Shown here: positions 9,782 through 18,417 of the stretch, piece after piece
Numbering within the stretch: position 1 is the first letter of the stretch
Layout of the letters: every line of letters starts with the position of its first letter
DNA from: Rhodopseudomonas sp. P2A-2r
GTDB lineage: Bacteria > Pseudomonadota > Alphaproteobacteria > Rhizobiales > Xanthobacteraceae
Direction: 5' to 3'
Length of the DNA: 64,000 nucleotides
NCBI RefSeq assembly: GCF_026015985.1
Contig: NZ_CP110389.1
Span: 1,830,001 to 1,894,000, forward strand
Position numbers and translations under genes: made by a program
Notes under the pieces: model-generated
Told to the model about the DNA's origin: nothing
The model's database searches: none
Seen by the model: only the letters and a program-made list of their open reading frames with translations

Positions 9782-10465
9782 CTATTCACCTTTTTGAGCT
9801 TGGTCAGTTAGCGACTTGACGAGAGAAGCTCGCACCCCGGATACGTGTTCGCGCATCAGGATTTCGGCGCGGTAGGGCTCCCGCGCCAGGATGGCCTCGA
9901 AGATGCGGTGGTGATCGTCATGGCGGCGGCGGACGTCGCGGTGTTCGAAGGCGACGATGTTGCGGCTCGACGACATCGGCACGTGGTGGCAGATCCGGAT
10001 CATCTCGGCGAGCATGCGGTTGCGCGCTGCCCCCAGCAGCGTGTCATGAAAATCGCCATTGATGCCGCGGTAGACGGTGATGGCGCCGGCCTCGAAGTGG
10101 CCCGGCGCCAGCAACGCATCGCCGGCTATCAGGCTCCGTTCGATGACGGCGCGCTCTTCAGCGGACAAACCACGCTCGGCGGCAAAGCGCGCGGCGACGC
10201 CTTCCAGCGAGGCGCGGATCTCATAGGCGTCGACGATGGCATCGAGCGGGAATTCGCGCACCGTGAAACCCCGGTTGGGCGCGTAGTCGAGCAGGCCTTC
10301 GCCGGCCAGCGCCTGCAACGCCGCCCGCACCGGGGTGCGCGACACCGCCAGCGTCTTGCTGAAGCGGACCTCGTTGATGCGCTCGCCGGCGCTGACCGCC
10401 CCGTCGAGGATCGCCTCACGGATCTGCTCTGTCACCGACAATGATCGGTTGCCGGATCGGGCCAC
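9782..10465 (-). CDS. GntR-family transcriptional regulator, FadR/FCD subgroup
   Basis: 227 residues. N-terminal winged helix (about 8-75): SVTEQIREAILDGAVSAG, ERINEVRFSKTL, then the recognition part VSRTPVRAALQALAGEGL. The C-terminal half is an all-helical FCD ligand domain with the metal-type residues expected in such proteins (E-I-R-A-S-L-E-G, F-H-D-T-L, a late D-H-H-R-I-F). Such regulators usually repress an adjacent catabolic operon and release DNA on binding a carboxylate effector. It is divergent from the operon at 10718, the probable target. Confidence 0.9.
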   Translation of the reverse strand: MARSGNRSLSVTEQIREAILDGAVSAGERINEVRFSKTLAVSRTPVRAALQALAGEGLLDYAPNRGFTVREFPLDAIVDAYEIRASLEGVAARFAAERGLSAEERAVIERSLIAGDALLAPGHFEAGAITVYRGINGDFHDTLLGAARNRMLAEMIRICHHVPMSSSRNIVAFEHRDVRRRHDDHHRIFEAILAREPYRAEILMREHVSGVRASLVKSLTDQAQKGE

Positions 10466-10517
10466 AGCGAGGGGTGGAGATCGATCGGTTCAGGCTCTAT
10501 GACCATCCGGCGCTCCC

Positions 10518-10531
10518 AAGTGAATACACTT
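10518..10531. promoter_or_regulatory. Candidate GntR operator (inverted repeat)
   Basis: AAGTGAATACACTT is an inverted repeat (AAGTG/CACTT) in the GntR-hydrolase divergent region. Its core ATACACTT recurs on the other strand at 10643-10650 (AAGTGTAT), just upstream of a promoter-like sequence. Two copies of one 8-mer in this short region suggest binding sites for the adjacent regulator; inferred from sequence only. Confidence 0.45.
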
Positions 10532-10660
10532 ACGAAGTGTGCGGCCAAGCGTCGCTGACATCAACAAAATAGTTGGCTAATTCGCTCGATATTCCGGCCG
10601 CTCATTAATGCGGCAAGGCGCGGAAATGATATGCAGATGAACAAGTGTATGTAATTGTCG

Positions 10661-10690
10661 TTGACTCACGGCGCTGTTGGAGGATGATAC
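10661..10690 (+). promoter_or_regulatory. Candidate sigma-70 promoter of the catabolic operon
   Basis: TTGACT at 10661-10666 and TGATAC at 10685-10690 are separated by 18 bp and lie 28 bp upstream of the hydrolase start. The AAGTGTAT copy at 10643-10650 sits just upstream of the -35 box. Confidence 0.4.
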
Positions 10691-10717
10691 GGCCGTCAAT
10701 GACGACGAAGGTGATCC

Positions 10718-11959
10718 ATGGCGGCAGCGAAACCAATCAGCGAAAACGCCATCGAGGAGATCACCTCGGATCGCGGCCCGCACTACGAGCCGTTCGGTTG
10801 GCATCACTGGCCTGAGCATCCCTGGCTCGCCTATCAGTTCCGTCGCGGCCTCGGTGAGACCCAGGAAGGCGGCGGCGCCGTCAGCGAGGTGCTGCTGGCC
10901 GGATCGCGCATGATCCCGGGCGATCTCGAAAGCTGGCACGCGGAGTGGATGGTGATTGCCGACAGCAACTGGCAGCGCGGTCTGGCCGAGGAAAAGCTCG
11001 GCCATATCCGGACCGCCATGAACTGCTTCCTCCGGGCTGCGGACTACTATCGCCAGGCCGAATTCCACCTCGAACCGGACGATGCCCGCCGGCTGCCGAC
11101 CTTCGAGAAGATGGAAGCCTGCTCGCACAAGTTCATCTCCTATCTCAATCCGCCCGGTGAAGTCGTCGATATCCCCTACGAGGATGGCAAGCCGATCTGC
11201 GGCTATTTCATCCGCGCCCCGTTCCCCGGCAAGAAGCTGCCGGTGTTGATCTGCATGGGCGGGCTGGATTCCATCAAGGACGAGATGTGGTTCATGCAGG
11301 CGCACGGCTGCCTGCAGCGCGGCATCTCGGTACTGATGGTGGATCTGCCCGGCCAGGGCGGCACGCTGCGCCGCCATGGCCTTGCCACGCGCGTCGATTC
11401 CGAAGTTCCGGTCGGCAAGTGCATCGACTGGCTGGAGCAGCGCGACGACGTCGACGCTTCGAAGATCGGCGTCTGCGGCTCCAGCATGGGCGGCTTCTAC
11501 GCCGCGCGCGCCGGTTGTTACGAGCATCGCCTGGCGGCCGTGATTTCGCACGGCGCGGTGTGGTCGGTGCACGACATGTGGGGCCAGAAGGGCGACGATT
11601 TCGGGCTCGCGATGCACATCCGCTGGGTGTTTGGCGCCAAGACCATGAAGGAAGCCCACGTGCTGATGAAGCCGTTCACGCTGGAAGGGCATCTCGAACA
11701 CATGAAGGCGCCGTATCTGGTGCTGCATGGCGGCCACGACGTGCTGACCGTCACTGCGGCACGCTCGACCTATGACCATGCGATCGCCAGCGGAGTCGAT
11801 GCGACGCTCCGCGTGCTGCAGCCCGACGAGACCGGCGCCGAGCATTGCCAGCACGACAACCCGACCATCGGCCAGGAAGTGCTGGCCGACTGGCTCGCCG
11901 ACAAGTTCGGTATCGATCAGCGTGCGTTGCTGAAGACCTCCTTCAACCCGCTGGTGTAA
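10718..11959 (+). CDS. Alpha/beta hydrolase, FrsA/2,6-dihydroxypseudooxynicotine hydrolase-like
   Basis: 413 residues with an N-terminal helical part (about 1-150) and a C-terminal alpha/beta hydrolase domain. Catalytic triad visible: Ser256 in GSSMGG, Asp341 in LHGGHD and His376 in AEHCQHD. The oxyanion region is around MGGLDSIKDE. The layout (long helical lead, then hydrolase domain) resembles the C-C bond hydrolase of nicotine breakdown and FrsA-like esterases. The start follows GAAGGTGATCC. First gene of an operon with amidases, an FAH hydrolase and a Liv transporter, so probably a ring-cleavage-product hydrolase; this assignment is inference. Confidence 0.82.
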   Translation: MAAAKPISENAIEEITSDRGPHYEPFGWHHWPEHPWLAYQFRRGLGETQEGGGAVSEVLLAGSRMIPGDLESWHAEWMVIADSNWQRGLAEEKLGHIRTAMNCFLRAADYYRQAEFHLEPDDARRLPTFEKMEACSHKFISYLNPPGEVVDIPYEDGKPICGYFIRAPFPGKKLPVLICMGGLDSIKDEMWFMQAHGCLQRGISVLMVDLPGQGGTLRRHGLATRVDSEVPVGKCIDWLEQRDDVDASKIGVCGSSMGGFYAARAGCYEHRLAAVISHGAVWSVHDMWGQKGDDFGLAMHIRWVFGAKTMKEAHVLMKPFTLEGHLEHMKAPYLVLHGGHDVLTVTAARSTYDHAIASGVDATLRVLQPDETGAEHCQHDNPTIGQEVLADWLADKFGIDQRALLKTSFNPLV

Positions 11960-11961
11960 CG

Positions 11962-12594
11962 ATGAATCTCGGCGTCGACACCATCAAGGCCGCTGTCGTT
12001 GCGATCGACCTGCATCGCGGCCATCTCGACATGACCGTCGCCACCATGCCGACCACACCGGACGTGGCGACGCGGATCATTGCCGCCAACAAGCGGTTGT
12101 TCGACTGGTGCCGGAGTGTCGGCATCCCTGTGATCCATCAGGTCACGTCGTACCGCGACGAAGCGGAGATCCGCGCCAACCCATTCTGGCGCACCCGCGC
12201 GGAAGATCCCAATGCGACCCGCAAGAACGTGATGCGGCACAACATCATCGGCGGCCCCGGCTGCACGGTGATGCCCGATCTACTGGATCCGCGGGACTTC
12301 ATCGTCTCCACCAAGAAGCGCTACGACTGCTTCCTCGGCTCCGACCTCGATTTCCTGCTGAAATCGCACGGTATCAACACGCTGCTGATTACCGGCGTGA
12401 ACACCAATTCCTGCGTGCTAGCGACCACGACCTCTGCCAATGTCCGAGACTATTCGGTGATCGTCGTCGAGGACTGCGTCGACAGCATGGACGGCCCAGC
12501 GATGCACGAAGCGGGCCTCGCCTGCATCCGCACCGCCTTTGGCTTCGTGATGGACACCGACGCGGTGATTAAGCTTGACGGGCTTGCCGCATGA
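11962..12594 (+). CDS. Isochorismatase-family cysteine hydrolase (amidase)
   Basis: 210 residues. The catalytic triad of the family is visible: Asp16 in AIDLHRGH, Lys118/119 in STKKRYD and Cys151 in NTNSCVLATT; the cis-peptide segment is just before Cys (GVNTNS). Family members hydrolyse small amides and ureides (N-carbamoylsarcosine, biuret, ureidoacrylate, maleamate). It begins 2 bp after the preceding stop. With the AtzE-like amidase downstream it supports a pathway releasing ammonia from an amide or ureide. Confidence 0.88.
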   Translation: MNLGVDTIKAAVVAIDLHRGHLDMTVATMPTTPDVATRIIAANKRLFDWCRSVGIPVIHQVTSYRDEAEIRANPFWRTRAEDPNATRKNVMRHNIIGGPGCTVMPDLLDPRDFIVSTKKRYDCFLGSDLDFLLKSHGINTLLITGVNTNSCVLATTTSANVRDYSVIVVEDCVDSMDGPAMHEAGLACIRTAFGFVMDTDAVIKLDGLAA

Positions 12595-12628
12595 AACTTC
12601 ACCGCATTCACAACCTGAAAGGCCAGCC

Positions 12629-13528
12629 ATGACCGGTCCCATGCAGCCGCGCGAGCGCTCCGACTATTCGGCGATCGTCGACCGACCGAAGATGAAGCTG
12701 CCCGGTGGCGCCAAGATCGTCATCTGGACCATCGTCAATCTCGAGGTCTGGGACATTTCCAAGCCGATGGCGCGCCAGGTCATTCCGGCGCCCACCGGCG
12801 CCGTGCTGCTGCCCGACGTCGCCAACTGGAGCTGGCACGAATACGGCATGCGGGTCGGCGTCTGGCGCTTTTTCGATCTCTACAAGAAGCAGGGCATCAA
12901 GCCGACGCTGTCGATCAACGCCCGCGTCTGCGAGGATTATCCTCGCGTCGCGCAGGAAGCCAAGGACGCCGGCTGGGAATTCATGGGCCACGCCTATGAG
13001 CAGGGACCGATCCACAAGGAGCCGGACCAGCAGGCGATGATTGCGCGTTCGATGGACGTCATCGAGAAGTTCACCGGCAAGCGCCCGGTCGGCTGGCTCG
13101 GGCCCGGCCTGACGCAGACGCTCGACACCCCGGAATACCTCGCAGAGGCCGGCGTCAAATATATCGGCGACTGGGTCTATGACGACGAGCCGACCACCAT
13201 CAATACCGCCAAGGGGCCGCTGGTGACGCTGCCCTACACGGTGGAGCTGAACGACATTCCGATGATGATGGTGCAGCACCACGAGAACGATCACTTCAAG
13301 AAGCGGGCGATCGACATGTTTGACCGACTGTACCAGGAGAGCGAGGACCGCCCGAAGGTCGTGTCGCTGGCGATTCATCCCTACATTTCCGGCCAGCCGT
13401 TCCGCATCAAATATCTCGAAGAACTGTACGACTATTTCAACGGCCACGAAGGCGTCGTGCACTGGAACGGCGAGCAGATCCTCGACTGGTACAATGGCCA
13501 GAAGGCCGAGATGGACAAGAACAAGTGA
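12629..13528 (+). CDS. Polysaccharide deacetylase-family protein, PuuE/allantoinase-like (1)
   Basis: 299 residues, NodB-homology fold. The usual catalytic TFDDG-type motif is replaced by the NLEVWD region, as in the uric-acid/allantoin branch of the family; the later motifs EFMGHAYEQ and GWLGPGLTQT match that branch, as does the late SLAIHPYISG. The ATG at 12629 lies after AAAGGCCAGCC; an upstream in-frame start at 12575 would overlap the previous gene. These proteins cleave cyclic or linear amides rather than polysaccharide. A clear paralogue follows at 14234. Confidence 0.85.
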   Translation: MTGPMQPRERSDYSAIVDRPKMKLPGGAKIVIWTIVNLEVWDISKPMARQVIPAPTGAVLLPDVANWSWHEYGMRVGVWRFFDLYKKQGIKPTLSINARVCEDYPRVAQEAKDAGWEFMGHAYEQGPIHKEPDQQAMIARSMDVIEKFTGKRPVGWLGPGLTQTLDTPEYLAEAGVKYIGDWVYDDEPTTINTAKGPLVTLPYTVELNDIPMMMVQHHENDHFKKRAIDMFDRLYQESEDRPKVVSLAIHPYISGQPFRIKYLEELYDYFNGHEGVVHWNGEQILDWYNGQKAEMDKNK

Positions 13529-14232
13529 ACGCCACTCTCCCCCGCATGCCGTCTTCTATCCCGGTCACCGCAGTCCCGGTGGTCGGCGGCGGCATGTTCC
13601 CGGTGCGGCGTGTCTATTGCGTCGGCCGCAACTATCTCGACCACATCCGCGAGATGGGCGAAGCCGACGAGCGCGATCCGCCGTTCTTCTTCCAGAAGCC
13701 GCGCGATGCTGTCGTTCATGACGGCGCGCGCGTGCCCTATCCGCCGTTCACCGACGATCTGCAATTCGAGGTCGAGCTGGTGATCGCGATCGGAAGCAGC
13801 GGCAAGAACATCCCGGTCAAGCAGGCGCTCGATCACATCTGGGGCTACGCCGTCGGCATCGACCTGACCCGCCGCGACCGCCAGTATGAATCGCGCGACC
13901 GCAAATGGCCGTGGGAAATGGGCAAGAGCTTCGACGCCTCCGCGCCGTGCGGGCCGATCGTGCCGGCGCGCGATGCCCGCTATTTCAAAGGTTGCGCCAT
14001 CATTTTGTCGGTCAACGGCGTCGAGAAGCAGCGCGGCGACATCGGCCAGATGATCTGGAGCGTTCCGGAGATCGTGGCGCAGCTGTCGCAGCAGATGACC
14101 TTGCATCCGGGCGACCTGATCTACACCGGCACGCCCGCCGGCGTGGGCCCCGTTGTGCCTGGCGACGTCATCGACGCCCGCATCGAGGGCCTGCCGTCGC
14201 TGACCATCAGCATCACCGAGCGGGAAGCCTGA
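13525..14232 (+). CDS. Fumarylacetoacetate hydrolase-family protein (fumarylpyruvate hydrolase-like)
   Basis: 235 residues; short FAH form without the N-terminal domain. Seen: VYCVGRNYLDH, the PPFFFQKP segment, metal-binding FEVELVIAIG, GYAVGIDLTRRD and the end GDLIYTGTPAGVGP. The family hydrolyses or hydrates 2,4-diketo acids, giving pyruvate and a dicarboxylate. The GTG start overlaps the previous stop (GTGA); ATG 13546 is an alternative. Sandwiched between two PuuE-like genes, it probably acts late in ring breakdown. Confidence 0.88.
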   Translation: MNATLPRMPSSIPVTAVPVVGGGMFPVRRVYCVGRNYLDHIREMGEADERDPPFFFQKPRDAVVHDGARVPYPPFTDDLQFEVELVIAIGSSGKNIPVKQALDHIWGYAVGIDLTRRDRQYESRDRKWPWEMGKSFDASAPCGPIVPARDARYFKGCAIILSVNGVEKQRGDIGQMIWSVPEIVAQLSQQMTLHPGDLIYTGTPAGVGPVVPGDVIDARIEGLPSLTISITEREA

Positions 14233-14233
14233 C

Positions 14234-15124
14234 ATGCTGCCGACCGAACGCATTACCTATTCGCCGATCGTGACCCGCCCGCCGATCAAGCTGCCGGACG
14301 GCAAGCGCATGGCGGTGTGGGTGATCGTCAATGTCGAGGAATGGGACATCAACCAGACCATGCCGCGCACGGTGCTGACGCCGCCCGCCGGCGGCTCGCC
14401 GATGCCCGACATTCCAAACTGGGCCTGGCACGAATACGGCAACCGCGTCGGCTTCTGGCGCATGCTGAAAGTGTTCGACGACTATAAAATCCCGGCGGCG
14501 CTGGCGATCAACGGCGCGGCCATTGCGGCTTATCCTGAGATTGCGGACGCCGCAAAGGAGCGCAACTGGGAATTCATTGGCCACGGCTTTACCCAGCGCA
14601 ACATGCAGAAGGTGGAGAACGAGCAGGACGACATCCGCAAGACCGCCGATGTCATCGAAGCCGCCACCGGCAGGCGCCCGCGTGGCTGGCTCGGACCCGG
14701 CCTCACCGAAAGCTGGAACACGCCGGACCTGCTGAAGCAGGAAGGTTACGAGTATGTCTGCGACTGGGTGCTGGACGACCAGCCGGTGTGGCTGGAGACG
14801 ACAACGACCCCGATCGTCAACGTGCCCTACACCCAGGAATGCAACGACGTCGCCATGATGCTGATTCAGCATCACAAGGCGTCGGAATATTACGACCGGG
14901 CAATCGACCAGTTCGAGCAGATTTATGACGATTCGGCCGACTCCGCCCGGATCATGGCACTGGTTGTGCATCCCTACATCATGGGGGCGCCACATCGCCT
15001 GAAACACTTTCGTCGCATCTTCGAGACCATCCAGCAGAAGCCGGATGTGGCGTTCATGACCGGCGAGCAAATTCTCGACTGGTATCTTGAGGTCGGACCC
15101 AAAGCACCTACCGGGGCGCCATAG
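14234..15124 (+). CDS. Polysaccharide deacetylase-family protein, PuuE/allantoinase-like (2)
   Basis: 296 residues, colinear with the protein encoded at 12629: matching segments include RPPIKLPDGK, NVEEWDI, NWAWHEYGNRVG, WEFIGHGFTQ, RGWLGPGLTESWNTP and VVHPYIMGAP. Similarity runs over the full length, so the two genes are paralogues from a duplication, or subunits of one enzyme. Starts 2 bp after the FAH stop. Probably hydrolyses an amide or ureide bond; substrate unknown. Confidence 0.85.
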   Translation: MLPTERITYSPIVTRPPIKLPDGKRMAVWVIVNVEEWDINQTMPRTVLTPPAGGSPMPDIPNWAWHEYGNRVGFWRMLKVFDDYKIPAALAINGAAIAAYPEIADAAKERNWEFIGHGFTQRNMQKVENEQDDIRKTADVIEAATGRRPRGWLGPGLTESWNTPDLLKQEGYEYVCDWVLDDQPVWLETTTTPIVNVPYTQECNDVAMMLIQHHKASEYYDRAIDQFEQIYDDSADSARIMALVVHPYIMGAPHRLKHFRRIFETIQQKPDVAFMTGEQILDWYLEVGPKAPTGAP

Positions 15125-15127
15125 ACA

Positions 15128-15979
15128 GTGAGCATCTTTCAAATCCTCAGCGGCCTGACCTTTGCTGCGTTGCTGTTCGTGGTGGCGAGCGGCTTTACGC
15201 TGATCTTCGGGCTGTTGCGGATCGTCAACCTGGCGCACGGCGCACTGTATCTGTTCGGCGGTTATGTCGGCTTTACAGTGGCGACGAAGACCGGCAGCTT
15301 CGTGCTCGGCGGCGTCGGTGCTATGGCGGCGATCGCTGCGATCGGATTGGTCCTCGACCAGGGCCTGCTGCGCTTTGTCCGCGGCAACGAGTTGCGGCAG
15401 GTGCTGCTGACGCTCGGCGTCGCGTTCTTCCTCAATGATCTGTCGCTGGTGATCTGGGGCGGCGACAGCTTTACGGTGCCGATCCCCGCCATCTTGCGCG
15501 GTGGCACCAAGGTGTTCGGCACATACTATCCGATCTATCGGCTGTTCGTGCTCGGCATGGGCATCTTCGTGTTTGCCGGCCTGTGGCTACTGCTCAACCG
15601 CACAAGGCTCGGCGCGCTGATTCGCGCCGGCGTCGACGATGCCGAGATGGTGGAGGCCTCCGGCGTCAACATCCAGCGCGTCTTCCTGTTCACCTTTCTG
15701 TTCGGCTCCGCTTTGGCCGGCCTCGGCGGCTTGATGGGCGGCGCCTTCCTGTCGCTGTATCCTTCGGCGGATGCGGAAATTCTCACCTTCAGCCTCGCGG
15801 TGGTGATCATCGGCGGTCGCGGCAGCCTGGTCGGCGTCGCCATTGGCAGCCTCCTGGTCGGCCTGCTCAACACGCTCGGCCAGGTGATGTTTCCCGAGCT
15901 CGCTTACTTCGTCATCTTCGGGCCGATGGCGATACTGCTCGCCTTCCGTCCGCTCGGCCTGTTCGGACGTGCCACATGA
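15128..15979 (+). CDS. livH: Branched-chain-amino-acid-type ABC transporter permease, LivH
   Basis: 283 residues, very hydrophobic, with the LivH opening FALLFVVASGFTLIFGLLRIVNLAHGALYL and a C-terminal GSLVGVAIGSLLVG loop. GTG start 4 bp after the preceding stop. First of a complete HAAT-family importer (permeases 15128 and 15976, binding protein 16972, ATPases 18418 and 19166). In catabolic operons such transporters often carry aromatic acids or amides rather than amino acids. Confidence 0.9.
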   Translation: MSIFQILSGLTFAALLFVVASGFTLIFGLLRIVNLAHGALYLFGGYVGFTVATKTGSFVLGGVGAMAAIAAIGLVLDQGLLRFVRGNELRQVLLTLGVAFFLNDLSLVIWGGDSFTVPIPAILRGGTKVFGTYYPIYRLFVLGMGIFVFAGLWLLLNRTRLGALIRAGVDDAEMVEASGVNIQRVFLFTFLFGSALAGLGGLMGGAFLSLYPSADAEILTFSLAVVIIGGRGSLVGVAIGSLLVGLLNTLGQVMFPELAYFVIFGPMAILLAFRPLGLFGRAT

Positions 15980-16944
15980 CCATGACTCCTATCGTTTCCG
16001 AACCCTCGCGCATCGCCGGCATGAGCGGCCGCGCCGCCATCGTTGCCGGTCTGGTCATGGTGGTTGCGGCCTGTCTGCCGCTGCCGCTGTCAAATTATCA
16101 GGTTGGCCTCGCCACCGAAGTGCTGATCTTCGGCATGCTCGCGATGTCGATCGACATTCTCGCCGGTTTCGCCGGCCGCACCTCGCTGGGACACGGCGCT
16201 ATCTTCGGCGTGTCTACTTATGTCGTCGTCTATAGCACAGCCAAGCTGGGACTGTCGCCTGCGGCGGCCTTTGCGTGCGGCGTGCTGGCGGCCACCGCGG
16301 TCGCTTCGGTGTTCGCGCTGCTCGCGGTGCGAACCTCCGGCGTCTACTTTCTGCTGCTGACTTTGGCGCTGGGCATGATCGTGTGGGGCGTCTGCGTGCG
16401 CTGGACACCGGTGACCGGAGGCGAAAACGGCATGCGCGCTGACGTCCGCCCGGCCATGCTGCTGAGCCACAATGCGTTTTACTGGGCGGTGCTGGCCGGT
16501 GCGGCCATCGTGTCGTTCGCCATGTGGCGGTTCGTGCACTCGCCGTTCGGCCTCACCCTGCGCGGCATCCGCGACAGCGAAAGCCGGATGCGCAGCCTCG
16601 GCTATAACGTGCCGCTGCACCTGTTCATCGGCTTCACGGTGTCGGGCTTCTTCGCCGGCGTGGCCGGGGCGCTGTACGCGATGTTCAACAATTTCGTCAG
16701 CCCGTCGACGGTTGCGCTGGCGCAGTCCGTCGAAGGCGTGCTGATGATGATCGCCGGCGGCGTCGGCACCTTGTTCGGCGCCTTCGTCGGCGCCGCAGCC
16801 ATCATCGCATTGGAAAACGTCGTCAGCGCCTATACCGAGCGCTGGCAGATGGTGCTCGGCATCACCTTCGTCCTCATCATGATCTTCGCCCCCGAGGGCA
16901 TCACAGGCAAGCTGCGCGGCATGCTGTCGCGCAAGGTGCGCTAG
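15976..16944 (+). CDS. livM: Branched-chain-amino-acid-type ABC transporter permease, LivM
   Basis: 322 residues from the ATG at 15976, which overlaps the LivH stop by ATGA. LivM hallmarks: AMSIDILAGFAGRTSLGHGAIFG, VRTSGVYFLLLTLALGM and GGENGMRADVRP, followed by ESRMRSLGYNV. The long in-frame extension upstream to 15583 is inside livH and is not real. Confidence 0.9.
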   Translation: MTMTPIVSEPSRIAGMSGRAAIVAGLVMVVAACLPLPLSNYQVGLATEVLIFGMLAMSIDILAGFAGRTSLGHGAIFGVSTYVVVYSTAKLGLSPAAAFACGVLAATAVASVFALLAVRTSGVYFLLLTLALGMIVWGVCVRWTPVTGGENGMRADVRPAMLLSHNAFYWAVLAGAAIVSFAMWRFVHSPFGLTLRGIRDSESRMRSLGYNVPLHLFIGFTVSGFFAGVAGALYAMFNNFVSPSTVALAQSVEGVLMMIAGGVGTLFGAFVGAAAIIALENVVSAYTERWQMVLGITFVLIMIFAPEGITGKLRGMLSRKVR

Positions 16945-16971
16945 TCAATGTTGTCACGAAAGGACATCGAG

Positions 16972-18231
16972 ATGGACCGCAGGCAATTTCTGAAGACCAC
17001 CACCGCTGTGCTCGCGGCGACCGGCGTCGGCGCCGCACCCTGGCGCTCAGCCTCGGCCCAGGCGGCGCCGATCAAGATCGGCCTGCTGGCGCCGCTAACC
17101 GGTGTCGTTGCATCCGGCGGCAAGGAGATGGTCGAAGGCGTGCAGTTCTATCTCGAGCAGGTCAAGAACGAGATGGGCGGCCGCAAGGTCGAATTGATCA
17201 TCGAAGATGATGCGTCGAATCCCGATACCGCCTTGCAGAAGGCCCGCCGTTTGGTCGAGCAGGCCAAATGCGACATGCTGATCGGCGACCTTCTCGCCAA
17301 TACCGGCCTTGCAGTGGCCAACTACGTTAAGGGCACCGGTACGCCGTACTTCATTCCGATCATCGCCGCCGATGACCTGACCCAGCGCGCCCGCATCAAG
17401 AACGTGATCCGCGTCGCCGGCTACACCGCCAGCGCCTTCACCCATCCGTTCGGCGACTGGTGCCTGAAGCAGGGCTACAAGCGGATCGCCACCATAAGCC
17501 AGGACTACACCTTCGGTCACGAACAGTGCGGCGGCCTTGCCCAGGTGTTTACCGAAGGCGGCGGCGAAATCGTGCAGCAGTTCTGGCATCCGCTGAATAC
17601 CGCGGACTTCAGCCCGTATCTCGGTCAGCTCGCCGAGCTCAAGGTGGATGCCATCTTCGCCATGGAGACCGGTGCTGACTCCACCCGCCTGATCAAGCAG
17701 TACGCTTCGTTCGGTCTGAAAGAGAAGACGCCGCTGCTGATGTCTATGAACGGCACGGACCAGTCGGTGATCCGCACCATGGGCGAAGAATGCGAAGGCA
17801 TCATCTCGGCGGCGCAGTTCGCCGAGGGTTCGGACAACCCGGTGACGGTTAAATTCGAGAAGGAATACGAAGCGAAGTACGGCAAGATTCCGTCGCTGTA
17901 CGGGTTCTCGATGTATTCCGGCATGATGTGGATCGACGCCGCGCTGAAGAAGATCGGCGGCAAGGTCGAGGACCGCGACATGTTCATCGATACTGTGCTG
18001 AAGACCCAGCTCGACGATTCGCCCCTGGGCAAGACGGTCAAGTTCGACGCTTACGGCAACCCGATCTACGACGTCTACATCCGCAAGGTCGTCAAGCGCG
18101 CCGACGGAAAATTCTGGAATGTGCCGATCCAGACCTATCCGGCGGTCGGCCAGTTCTGGAAGTACGATCCGGAGACCTACATGAAGCAGCCGCCCTATTC
18201 GCGCACCTTCCAGGGCATCAAGAAGGCTTGA
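16972..18231 (+). CDS. ABC transporter substrate-binding protein, Leu/Ile/Val-binding family, Tat signal
   Basis: 419 residues. The N terminus MDRRQFLKTTTAVLAATG has a twin-arginine-like motif and ends at a probable cleavage site after ASA; export in folded form is likely. The mature part is Peripla_BP_6: IKIGLLAPLTGVVASGGKEM, VELIIEDDASNPDTALQKARRL. ATG 16972 is preferred over the in-frame ATG/TTG at 16948 because GAAAGGACATCGAG precedes it and it places the Arg pair correctly. Supplies ligand to the LivHM channel. Confidence 0.9.
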   Translation: MDRRQFLKTTTAVLAATGVGAAPWRSASAQAAPIKIGLLAPLTGVVASGGKEMVEGVQFYLEQVKNEMGGRKVELIIEDDASNPDTALQKARRLVEQAKCDMLIGDLLANTGLAVANYVKGTGTPYFIPIIAADDLTQRARIKNVIRVAGYTASAFTHPFGDWCLKQGYKRIATISQDYTFGHEQCGGLAQVFTEGGGEIVQQFWHPLNTADFSPYLGQLAELKVDAIFAMETGADSTRLIKQYASFGLKEKTPLLMSMNGTDQSVIRTMGEECEGIISAAQFAEGSDNPVTVKFEKEYEAKYGKIPSLYGFSMYSGMMWIDAALKKIGGKVEDRDMFIDTVLKTQLDDSPLGKTVKFDAYGNPIYDVYIRKVVKRADGKFWNVPIQTYPAVGQFWKYDPETYMKQPPYSRTFQGIKKA

Positions 18232-18238
18232 TGGCTTC

Positions 18239-18355
18239 TTCACCCCTCCCGTTGGGGAGAGGTCGAATCGCGCAGCGATCCGGGTGAGGGGCTTGGCGCG
18301 TACAGAGTTTGTGGCGCACCCTCACCCCATCCCTCTCCCCGGTGGGGGAGGGGGC
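18239..18355. repeat. Dispersed-type GC-rich palindromic repeat
   Basis: Between the binding-protein and ATPase genes there are two related palindromic blocks: CCCCTCCCGTTGGGGAG with the tail ATCCGGGTGAGGGG, and CACCCCATCCCTCTCCCC with GGTGGGGGAGGG. This type of CTCACCCC/CTCTCCCC element is familiar between genes in Bradyrhizobiaceae (known from memory). It forms strong hairpins and may end or stabilise mRNA inside the operon. Confidence 0.7.
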
Positions 18356-18417
18356 CTACGACGTTCGTTGTTGAGTTTGAGTGTGCCACTGACTACCAAC
18401 ATCAACTGGAATCCTCC

